From NCBI RefSeq assembly GCF_000281045.1, contig NW_008246230.1, positions 36,600-62,673 of the forward strand: 26,074 nt of DNA. Direction: 5' to 3'. The position numbers were made by a program, and so were the translations under genes. Below are positions 1 through 7,983 of this stretch, in pieces. The stretch's first letter is position 1. Each line of letters opens with the position of its first letter. The notes beneath the pieces were generated by a model. That model was not told the origin of the DNA. It saw only the letters and a list, made by a program, of their open reading frames with translations, and did not search any database. The stretch comes from Saprolegnia diclina VS20. Its lineage: Eukaryota > Oomycota > Saprolegniomycetes > Saprolegniales > Saprolegniaceae.

Positions 1-738
1 GCGCCGACGGTCCATCTTTGTGTTGCGCTTGGGTTCGTTTGCGACACCAGCTTGAAGCCGCCGCGACAGCCTCTCGGCGACTGCAACACAGCTACTTTAC
101 CGATACTACCTACCGCTGCTGCATCAACCGTTGTGCGACTGTGGTGTCCTTGCGACGAATCAACTGTGGTCCCACTCTCACCTCGGAGCGCCGCTCATCT
201 GCCCAGCGTTCCGTCCTGTGCAGAGTCAATGAAACAGCTGCAACCGTGCACGCCAGATTGCTTTTCAGCGAGGAGCGACCGATGAATCATCATCCGAGAA
301 AGGAGACGCTGGTAGCTTGGGCACGGGAGTGCGGCGTCGATCTCGGGGCGCCGTGCATATAACGGGCGGGCACAAAGACAGCACGACGCTCGACGATTGC
401 TCCAGTCCCACCGTCCGTGCGCCGGCAGCCGTGCTGCTACGCAACGAGGTTGGACTGAGGCAGCCAGCCCGACAGCTCAGCCCGCCGAACATGTATTCGG
501 TCTCAAACTATTCTTATTGTTGGCTCTTATTGCTGCGCTATGGCGGCGACGCGAGCTAGGGCATGGCGTCCACAGCGTGTGTAGTCTAGGATGATGGACT
601 GGCCATGGTCGGACCAGATTTCACGGACCAGATCCACGTCCGTGGCGCGACCTGGCGATAGCTCAGACATCAACGGACAAGAATAACTTAGGATTAGCTT
701 AGGTTACAGACGAGCAACATGCATCGAGTTGGCGCTTC
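1..738. other. left-edge region without a supported gene
   Basis: No convincing gene is seen. The + strand is open in frame 1 from the window edge to a TGA at 283-285, giving a Cys/Pro-rich conceptual peptide. A second + frame is open over much of the same stretch, which suggests chance openness in GC-rich DNA rather than coding. A 10-nt direct repeat CGGACCAGAT lies at 610-619 and 624-633. The part just before 739 is AT-richer, with CTTAGGATTA/CTTAGGTTAC repeats. It would be the 3' flank of the minus-strand gene that ends at 739. The first 285 nt could still be the 3' end of a gene lying to the left. Confidence 0.4.
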
Positions 739-1038
739 TTACGCCGCTGCCCGCCGTGTGTCCAAGTACAAATTGAGAAACATGTTGACTTCGTCGTCGC
801 TCCACTCGTCTGAGACGCGCGGCGTCAACGGCTCATAGCGCGTCGCCACCTCGTCGTCGTCGAGGCGCAGCTGCAGGTGGAACTGCTCGTCGAACGTGAC
901 GGGGTCGGTCGCGATGCTGTCGCTGCCGCGGCTGTGCGCCTCGACGTAGAGTTCGTGCTCGACAAGCGACGGGCGCTTCGGGCTGTACGGCGTGAAGCGC
1001 TGAAAGTGCGCGGTCGGACTGCGGGGCGTCGGGGCCAT
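739..1038 (-). CDS. small hypothetical protein, 99 aa
   Basis: I do not recognise this protein. An uninterrupted minus-strand frame runs from ATG at 1038 to TAA at 739. A 13-residue longer start at 1077 is possible; the internal ATG is preferred because the extra segment is a low-complexity Ser run. The product is polar and probably largely disordered. It has a Pro/Arg/Ser-rich N-terminus with several SP/TP sites (TPRSPT, TPYSPKRPS), then an acidic C-terminal half (RLDDDEV, DEWSDDEV) ending in a short amphipathic stretch. No signal peptide or membrane segment is seen. Codons favour G/C at position 3, as in the neighbouring genes, which supports real coding. The SP/TP sites could be phosphorylation targets, but that is a guess. 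It is divergent from the gene that starts at 1514. Confidence 0.6.
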   Translation of the reverse strand: MAPTPRSPTAHFQRFTPYSPKRPSLVEHELYVEAHSRGSDSIATDPVTFDEQFHLQLRLDDDEVATRYEPLTPRVSDEWSDDEVNMFLNLYLDTRRAAA

Positions 1039-1513
1039 ACTAGTAGAAGAGGAGAGGCTTGCGCGGGACGCGGTCAATTGGGTTATGGTGAACGAATCGC
1101 GCTCGGCTCGTTACAGCTGCGGCGTGGCTACTGGGGAGTGGCACTTGCACTCGGAGGCAGGAGGAGGAGCGGGCGGTAGCTGGCCCCACGAAGGTGCAAA
1201 GATGCACATCTGCACCGGCTGGTGCGTTCTCTGTCCACGCATTGAGCGTGCCTATGACCCGCAACGGTGACCAACGGACGCGTGGCCAGCAACGTCCGGC
1301 TAGGACGTCCAAGGTGGCAGAGCGCTGCACCCAAGACAACCTCACATACGGTATCTACTGCAGGGTTGCCACGTCGCTCCAATCTCGGACAGTAGGACGC
1401 ACGTGGGCGGAGAAATCCTGGCGGAAATATTACAGTATTCGCTGCGACACACTGCACAGGCGTAATACAGTGTATGGTGTTTTCGATTTGGCCGAAACGG
1501 CGCGAGAATAACC
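1039..1513. other. intergenic region between two divergent genes
   Basis: This stretch of about 475 nt separates the minus-strand start at 1038 from the plus-strand ATG at 1514, so it must hold both promoters. Several short frames are open but show no protein-like composition. The TATCCGGATA element seen in other promoters of the window was not found here. The 100 nt before 1514 are AT-richer than the surrounding DNA. Confidence 0.5.
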
Positions 1514-3747
1514 ATGCACGCGCTGCGCAACTTCGTGCTCGGCGTGCTCCAGGACGCGTCGTCGCGGCAGCTCCAGCACCTCTCGGAGACGCTCCGGCTG
1601 CCGCCGATGGCCGCCAAGGCCGACGTCGTCGCCGGTATCCTGCACCTCATCGAGCTCGACCGCGACTCGGCGCTCGGTACACTGTATCCAAGTACTTCGG
1701 ACCAGCTTCAACGTGGGCTTCTAGGGATCTTTGTGACATGGCACCAGACGGCGGTCGCGGGCGACGACCAGGTGATCGCGCCAACCGCGTTTGCGAATGC
1801 GTTCGTGCCGATCCCGGGCTCCACGACGACCGACGCGATCGAACCGCCAACGACACTCTTTGGGTTTGAACTCGACGAGGAGCTCCGCGTCGTGGCGCGC
1901 GACGTGAGCGTGCTCGAAGCCGCGTACAAGGACGCCGAGGTGCATGTCCACAGCGGCCGTGCGTCGTACGAGAAGATCAAGCGCTTCCTCCAAACACTCA
2001 CCCAAGTAGTGTACATACGCGGAATATGTGGCTTATGGCGATGCGTTCTAGCTGCGCGCCAAGGACATCGAGTTCCGGCGTCTCCTCCTCCAAAAGAATG
2101 ACGCACTCGGCAAAGACAATGCGCGCCTGTCCCGCACAGAGACGCACACGCGTGCGCAGCTCGAATTTTTCCTCGGCGGTTGCACCCGCCTTCGCTCCAA
2201 ACACGATGCACTCGTTGAAGACGTACGTTCAAGTAGCTAACGACACCTCTTCCGCGCCTCTACGTAGATCGCATGTAGCACGGCAAGCGACGACATGGCG
2301 GCCCATGTCCTGCTCGAGCTCTACGGCGGTGAAGTCGGCCTCACGCACGTACCAAGACCTCCCATCTGGCTGTTCTGAGTTTGCCGTTGACCGCCTCGTC
2401 TAGGTGTTGACGCGCACGCTCGAAGCCAAGTGCGCGCACTTGAGCGCCACATGCGCGAACTTGGACGCGGCGCATGCGACGATTGCGTCGCTGCACGCAA
2501 AGGTATATGAAAAGAACACGCTCGTAGCGACCATGCAGGCAAAATGGGACGCTGCGGCCAAAGACGCAACGTGCGCCAAGTTCCAGCTGCGCAAGTGCAG
2601 GAAGCGGCTACGCGACTCGAACGCTGACGCCGCGACCGTCTCGTACCTGCGCTACCACTGCCTCCAGCTGCAGCGCATGGTCACGGATCTCCTCAGTGTG
2701 AGCCAGATCCACGCGCTCGCGCTCACCGACGCCAAAGCCAACTTTACAAAGAGCGTCGAGAAGGCCTCGATTGCATGGCGGGTGCTCTCGTACCTGCGCT
2801 TTGTCTCGAACCCGCGCCTCGATCCGTCGGTCGCGAGTGTGCCGCCGCAATTCCCAATGATCGTACCGCCGCCGAGAGCTCCTCAAGACGTTCGCGAGGC
2901 GCTTCCGGTCGTCGTTGTGCTCGGGATGTCGTCGCTCGTACATCAAGTGGTCTTGCGCTTGAGCAGTCAATTTGGCTATGCCCATTTCGATGTGGACGAT
3001 TGGCACAAGGGATTGATCATGGCCGATCCCGAAACCCCGGAAGACGCCGCCGACGATGGAGAGCGACCGTTGGACCTTCCCCGGTTGGCACGAACGATGG
3101 CCAACATGCGCTGGTGCCTCCTCCATGACCATGCGTTTACAGCCGACGACGTCCGGCGGCTCATCCAGCACGGCTGCCGTGTCGGCATGGTGCTCGACTT
3201 TAGCTCTCTCGAAACCGATCCAGCGTGGCGTCGGCTGCCGTTGTACACCCCGCTGCACCCTTCGATGGTGGGGCTGGACTCGGTGTCGTGGCCGTCGGTC
3301 GACGCTATGGTGGCCGCCGTCGCAGCCACGTGGCAGCGCCGCGTCGCATCATCGGGGGCGACGATCGAGTGGGACTCAATCACGTGCGGTATGAACGAGC
3401 GATGTGCGATGTTTGCAGAGGAACTTGGCGCCAAAATGGCGGTCGTCTGGGCCGCTCATCAAAAGGCTGTCGCCGACAAGGCTGCGGCGACAGCGGCGGC
3501 CGCGGCAGCCAAAAAGCGGTCCAATACACCGGCCAAGGGCCGATCGCCCACACCGTCCAAGCCCGGTCGCAGTAGCCCCACGGCGGCAGCGGGTAAGAAG
3601 CCACCGGCGACGAGAAGCAAAGCAACGCCGGCAAAGCCAACAAGCCCGGCGAAACCACCTGCTTCGCGGACTACGACAGGAAAAGTCGCAACGCCCAAGA
3701 AGCCACTGTCGCCACCCAAAAGCCCCGCCGTAAAGCGCGCGCGCTGA
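1514..3747 (+). CDS. coiled-coil protein with degenerate adenylate-kinase-like domain and basic Lys/Pro/Ser tail
   Basis: I reconstruct five exons: 1514-1676, 1725-2005, 2052-2222, 2268-2348 and 2404-3747. The introns are 1677-1724, 2006-2051, 2223-2267 and 2349-2403 (48, 46, 45 and 55 nt, all GT...TAG). All joins keep frame and give about 679 aa (695 if the first, in-frame intron is retained). The N-terminus resembles a SAP-like helix pair (LSETLRLPPMAAKADVVAGI). A long helical, coiled-coil-prone middle follows. Next is a region resembling adenylate kinase: a beta strand VVVVLGMSS where the P-loop should be, a helix, FGYAHFDVDDW, and a later VGMVLDF like the kinase's LDGFPRT strand. The Walker lysine and glycines are absent, so catalysis is unlikely. 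The last 90 or so residues are an Ala/Lys/Pro/Ser tail with repeated SP/TP sites, as in histone-H1-like or microtubule-binding tails. Function is unknown. It converges on the inositol monophosphatase gene with 57 nt between stops. Confidence 0.8.
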
Positions 3748-3804
3748 AAGTAGAGTCGTTGTACTAGACGTCTTAGCATCAACTATTGCGGCGGTTGAGT
3801 GCAC

Positions 3805-4690
3805 TTAGCGCGGACGCGTCGCGTTGGCCTCGGCAATGCACCTCAGGAGGTCATTGTGGATGTGGCCGTTGGACGCGACGATGTGGCGCGTGTGGAGGTT
3901 GAACGCGCCGCCGACCGAGTCCGTGACCGCACCACCGGCTTCCGTGACAAGCAGCGAGCCCGCCGCCACGTCCCACGAGTTCAAGTCGAGCTCATAAAAG
4001 CCCTACGCAGTCATGCTCACTTTCCGCCCACGGATGATGGAAATGACGGACCGTTTGGCGACCGCAGCTCGTCCACGCGAGCTCCAAGGCGGCCGCGCCC
4101 TGCAGACGCAGCCCACGACACGTGTTGGAGAAGTGATGGATGACGTCCAGCATCGGCAAGCGCACGCTGGGCTTGGTGCCAATGCCAAAGCCGACGAGCG
4201 CCTGCTCGAATTGCGTTTCTTTTTGGCTCACATGGATCGCAACATCGTTCAAGTACGCGCCATGGCCACGCATCGCACTAAAGAGCTCGTCGCGGTACGG
4301 ATCGTAGATGACACCGACGACCACTTGGCCACGGAACGCGACGGCGACCGAGACGACGCTAGCAGGACGCGCGTGCACAAAGTTGGTCGTGCCATCGATC
4401 GGGTCCACGACCCAAAGCCATTCGGCGCCGTCCATGGCGGCAATCGCAGCGCGCGACGCGTCACTGCCGGCGGCCACGTCTTCCTCGCCAAGCAGGCGGT
4501 GCGTCGGGTGCTTGCGGGCCACATGGGTCGCAATGAGCTCCTGGCACTGCTTGTCGACGACCGTAACGAGGTCGTCCTTGTTGCTCTTCGAGACCGCTTC
4601 CGTGCCCAGGTGCAGGCGCATGTGCTTACCCGCGAGGCGCGCCGCCTCCTTCGCCGTCGCCAGCGCTTCCCACGCCGTCGTTGCTTCCAT
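3805..4690 (-). CDS. IMPA1: inositol monophosphatase
   Basis: This gene encodes the Mg2+-dependent phosphatase that releases free myo-inositol from inositol monophosphates, feeding phosphoinositide synthesis in the cytosol. Exon 1 is 4690-4052 and exon 2 is 4002-3805. The 49-nt intron (4051-4003, GTCCGT...TAG) joins in phase 0 and gives 278 aa, the usual family length. Family motifs are intact: LLGEED (E69/E70) for metal binding; WVVDPIDGTTNF with D96, I98, D99, G100 and T101; and LNSWDVAAG with D224 in the second exon. The intron falls just before GFYELDLNSWD, so an exon-1-only reading would lose the last metal-binding Asp. No targeting peptide is seen. L-galactose-phosphate or histidinol-phosphate phosphatases share this fold, but the motif set fits inositol monophosphatase best. 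Confidence 0.95.
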
Positions 4691-5181
4691 CGCCTTCGAG
4701 GATTACTTAGATGTGCGGATGTAACACGCGGTATCCTATCACACCTCTGAAACAACATAATCAAAAACGGAAACCTCCCATAATGCATAGATTCGGGTGT
4801 CGCGCCGGTGGAATTGCTGCACTCTGGCGCGCGTGCCTCTGGTCCAACGGCCGTCGCGCGCGGCTGGCATGACTCACCCCATGCCCGAGCGGCCCGTCGC
4901 ATCTGCCTTCTTTAGCGTTGGCTTCCAACAGATAGGGACGTTGCCATCGATGGCCGCGCACGGGACAAGGAATCTGGCTTCCAAATGGGTGCGGCGCGGT
5001 TCCTGGCATGCCGACGTCAGCTACGTATGCGCGCCATTGGCAACGTAGGTTTCTCGACGACTGCAACGAGCGAGTTCGAGCTCGCAAGGCCCAGGCTCTG
5101 ACGACCACCACTCGGTAGTTCATTCCGATCGCGCAAGCAAGAGGGTCAATGCGACGAGGATGATTAAAACGTCACTGAATG
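4691..5181. other. intergenic region, no gene seen
   Basis: About 490 nt lie between the inositol monophosphatase start and the 3' end of the next minus-strand gene. The 80 nt next to 4690 are AT-rich and are the likely promoter. The remaining frames are open only by chance; none resembles a protein. Confidence 0.5.
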
Positions 5182-6352
5182 CTATTTAGCTCGCGGGTCC
5201 TGATAGCCCAGTAGCACCTCCATGAGGCTGTTGGTGCGCGCAAACGAGCCGAGGAGGAGCTCGGACATTGTGCACTCGGTCTCGAGCCCGCTCTCGTTGG
5301 TAAGAATGTCCACGTACGGGATTCGGAGCATCAAGACGTGCCGCAGCACGGTTTCTTCTGGCGTCAGCCCGTGGGTAAGATGAATCCTAGACACCATTCG
5401 TTCATTTAAAGCACTCCTGCAGACAGGATGTACAGGATCGTGTCGTCCGAGGTCCACGTGCACGGCGACGGCGGGTGGACAGGGTCGTAGCCCATTGAGC
5501 GAATCACAAACGTTGTTGCGTGCGGCTGGAAATAGCGCTTGAGACCATAGTTGCAGCGAAAGAGCGGAAGTCCCTCGGACGCGACTTGAAAATGGTAGTA
5601 GATCGTATTGGCGTCAACCGTCTCGAGACGCTAGGCACGTTGGTGTGATGACATTCTGTCACAATGACCGTCGATCAACGCACCTGTAGCGTGATTTCCG
5701 GTGTCACGAGGTCGGACGTGAGCATGCACCAGACGCGGTCGGCGACGGACGCCATCGGCTCGGTCCACGCAGCAACGCGGGTGCTCGTGAGAGAAAGCAC
5801 ATTGTGCGGCTCGTCGCCGACCATCACATTTGCGAACGAGCCAGTGCGTAGGTCCAAAATGTTGTGCCGAATGAGCGTGGCTTCGAGGCGAGCAAAGGCG
5901 TCGTCGAGACGGCGGTGCATCGCGGCGGCCCGCTCAAAAATGCGAACAGGCAGCTGCGCGTCATCGTACCATGCTTCCGGCTCGGCCGTGGCCTACGTAC
6001 TACGATACACACGATGAATTTTGGCTAGACAACACACCGGTCCGTGCTGGAGGAGAAGCTGTTCGAGCGACCGCGCAAGCTGGAGCTGCGTCTCGACCGT
6101 TGCTTTGAGCCGACTGTTCTCTTGCAGCGCCGAGTGGCTCTCGCTAGCTTGACGCCGCGCGACAGCTTCCCAGCCTGAATCACTCTCGACGGGCGCTGCC
6201 TTGGCGTGAAGCCGCCGCACCTCGGTCTCGAGCGCCGCGCATGTCGCCCGAAGGTACTTGAGCTCGTCGTAGTTGCGCTTCTTCTTTCGCGTGGCGGTAC
6301 GCGCGCTCACGGGACTCGCGTGACTGCTCGGTGATGCGCGCATGAATGACAA
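5182..6352 (-). CDS. oomycete coiled-coil / START-like protein, M96 mating-specific-like family
   Basis: Four exons were reconstructed: 6352-6038, 5992-5684, 5630-5434 and 5386-5182. The introns are 6037-5993, 5683-5631 and 5433-5387 (45, 53 and 47 nt; all GT...TAG), and the product is 341 aa. Residues about 20-100 begin with a basic RKKKRNYDELKYLR patch and run into a coiled coil with a QENSRLK repeat, giving a bZIP-like look. From residue 106 a globular domain follows with the pattern seen in the large oomycete families annotated as M96 mating-specific or START-like: LIRHNILDLRT, a V(A)DRVW motif, RLETVDANTIYYHF and TTFVIRSMGYD. The third intron has two possible donors 9 nt apart (5433 or 5424) that keep the same frame; I chose the one whose length matches the other introns. 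The family assignment is from memory of sequence style, not from a search. The role is unknown; a lipid or small-ligand pocket or DNA binding are both possible. Confidence 0.75.
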
Positions 6353-6974
6353 TATGACGTCCGTGGTGTCGTGCGCTCGAGCAGTGTCCGCCTAGCACGT
6401 GTGTCCTGGCGCCAAAAGAGTCGCGAAAAGAATGACGGTCCTTCCCCGAACACAGCCGAAGAAGCTACACTGTAGTGGAAGAAGATGAACGTGTGGCCGG
6501 AAGTCGGTGTCCCACTGTCGCGCCACTGGTGCGGAGCATTTTTCCACCACCGGCCAACGGCGGCCGTTTCACGTTCTCGTTCTCTCGTGGCGCCACGTAT
6601 AGGCCGTTTCACATATCTGAATCTCAAAAGGCAAAGTGCGTGTTTGGTTTGTGAAACTGAGAGGTCCGTCCGCCGCCCATGCAACAAATTGATGAAAAGC
6701 GGTGCCGATGACTCAGCGTGATGGCTTCTTCTTCAAGCTGCGCAACTGCGGCAGCACATGGCGGACGAAGCCCGTGAGAAAGGGCACCCAACAGTGTGGA
6801 GGCAGCCGCGGATCTTTCTCGTTGGCAAAATTTGTGAACCGGAATATTGAATATCCCGTGCGTGCACAATGGGTGTTATAGTTGTGGTATTAAGTTCTAG
6901 TTAGTACAAAACCGCTTTCCTACATCGCGCTCGCTCCGACCGCGAGCGCGGAAAGTCGAATAAATAGCAACGGC
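6353..6974. other. intergenic region with a GGCCGTTTCAC direct repeat
   Basis: About 620 nt lie between the start of the coiled-coil gene at 6352 and the end of the PDZ gene at 6975. Some minus-strand frames are open but look non-protein-like. An exact 11-nt direct repeat GGCCGTTTCAC lies at 6562-6572 and 6602-6612, 40 nt apart, about 210-260 nt upstream of the start at 6352. It could be a regulatory pair, but nothing else supports that. Confidence 0.4.
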
Positions 6975-7583
6975 TTAGATCACGAGCACGTCCATCGTAC
7001 CCGGGTGCGCCGCCGGCTGCTTCACGAGCGCGAACGTCAGGTAGCACGGCTTCGTGGGCTCCTGCAGCATCGACTCGATGCGCGCCATGCTGAGGTAGAC
7101 CGTGTGAATGTTGTTGATCGAGTAGAGCTCGTACGCGTCCGAGACGCCGGCTTGCTCGAGGGAACCACCGGGGTGAATGCTGCGGACCATGACGGGCTTG
7201 GGGCACTGCGCAAACTCGAGCACTTGCGTCGCGCCGCTCTGATGGCTGTTGTGCATGAGCATCGTGAGCTCGTTGTGGTTGTCGGGTGTCACAGTCGCGC
7301 CATTGACACGCAGGAGAACGCAGCCCGACCGCACCGGCAGGCTCTTGTCCACCACACGCTTGACGATCACTTGCTTGGAGAAGTACTCGAGGCCGAGAAT
7401 GAGGCCCATGGGTCCTTTGTGCCACTCGTGCCGGACGACCGGCGTCGCTGCTTCGTCGCGGTGCAGCTCCAGGCCGAGGTTTTCGCCGCACCAAATGTAC
7501 TGGATGATGTGCTCCGGTCCATCGTACTCGCCCGCGTACGTGCGGCTCGAGATCGCAGGCGACGCTAGCACCATCGTCGACAT
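6975..7583 (-). CDS. PDZ-domain-like protein, about 202 aa
   Basis: This is a single uninterrupted frame. The start at 7583 (MSTMVLAS) is preferred over an ATG 14 codons upstream at 7625. The extension would only add a basic segment and a Ser run, encoded by a (GCT)6 tract directly 5' of the ATG. Two successive PDZ-like units are visible. The first is around residues 60-130 (VIVKRVV, then RSGCVLLRVNGATV, then a helix ending in LEF). The second is around residues 130-190 (VMVRSIHPGGSLEQAGV, then YELYSINNIHTV, ending in CYLTFAL). The carboxylate-binding loop is not clearly canonical, so ligand specificity cannot be read. No membrane segment or signal peptide is seen. The protein is probably a cytosolic scaffold, and the family call is by fold pattern only. 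Two copies of a TCCGGATA element lie upstream. Confidence 0.75.
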   Translation of the reverse strand: MSTMVLASPAISSRTYAGEYDGPEHIIQYIWCGENLGLELHRDEAATPVVRHEWHKGPMGLILGLEYFSKQVIVKRVVDKSLPVRSGCVLLRVNGATVTPDNHNELTMLMHNSHQSGATQVLEFAQCPKPVMVRSIHPGGSLEQAGVSDAYELYSINNIHTVYLSMARIESMLQEPTKPCYLTFALVKQPAAHPGTMDVLVI

Positions 7584-7601
7584 GCTGCTGCTGCTGCTGC
7601 T
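7584..7601. repeat. (GCT)6 trinucleotide tract in the PDZ gene leader
   Basis: Six perfect GCT units (AGC on the coding strand) end directly at the ATG at 7583. If translation instead began at 7625, the tract would encode a Ser run, so it bears on the choice of start. Confidence 0.75.
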
Positions 7602-7702
7602 CTTGGGTCGTTGGCGGATTCGCAAATGGTCGGCGTCGTGGCCATCACCAGAGTGGCACTTGCACGCGCACCCGCCTGTCTCGCCACGGTTTGCGGCATT
7701 GT

Positions 7703-7741
7703 TTCCGGATACGTCCTTGGAATCGGCGTGTATTCCGGATA
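7703..7741. promoter_or_regulatory. pair of TCCGGATA elements upstream of the PDZ gene
   Basis: TTCCGGATA at 7703-7711 and ATTCCGGATA at 7732-7741 share an 8-nt core with the palindrome TATCCGGATA found upstream of the KARI and LETM1 genes. They lie about 120-160 nt upstream of the ATG at 7583. Function as a protein-binding site is inferred only from recurrence in promoters. Confidence 0.45.
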
Positions 7742-7983
7742 CCGTCGTTCAAATCGGCATGTGCCGCAGCGCACTTGGGTGTCTGCGACAAGCGCGAAAT
7801 GAAAGTTGAAGGCAGCGCGTCAATGGCCGTCGAACGAGTGGAGGCGGGCGCTGCCAATGAACTTTGTCCCATGAATCCTCATACACCGAGTACACTGTAC
7901 GTACGGCGACTGCGTTCTGCCAGTTGCGCCGCGGTGCCATCTGCGAGCATCGGAAGACGAAGAAGAGAAGATGCGGAGCTCTT

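Larger units (their letters stand above)
7584..7983. other. intergenic region holding the PDZ gene promoter
   Basis: This 400-nt region lies between the PDZ gene start and the RecQ stop codon. It holds the (GCT)6 tract at 7584-7601 and two TCCGGATA copies at 7704-7711 and 7734-7741. No further gene is seen. Open plus-strand frames that continue into the RecQ gene are antisense shadows. Confidence 0.5.

Noticed and set aside
4761-5123. 120-codon minus-strand frame in the spacer after the inositol phosphatase promoter
   Set aside because: Arg/Pro/Ala/Trp-rich composition without motif, no codon preference like the neighbours, and no splice-compatible partner exon.
6307-6687. 126-codon minus-strand frame upstream of the M96-like gene
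   Set aside because: It overlaps the start of the well-supported coiled-coil gene in another frame and has no protein-like features.
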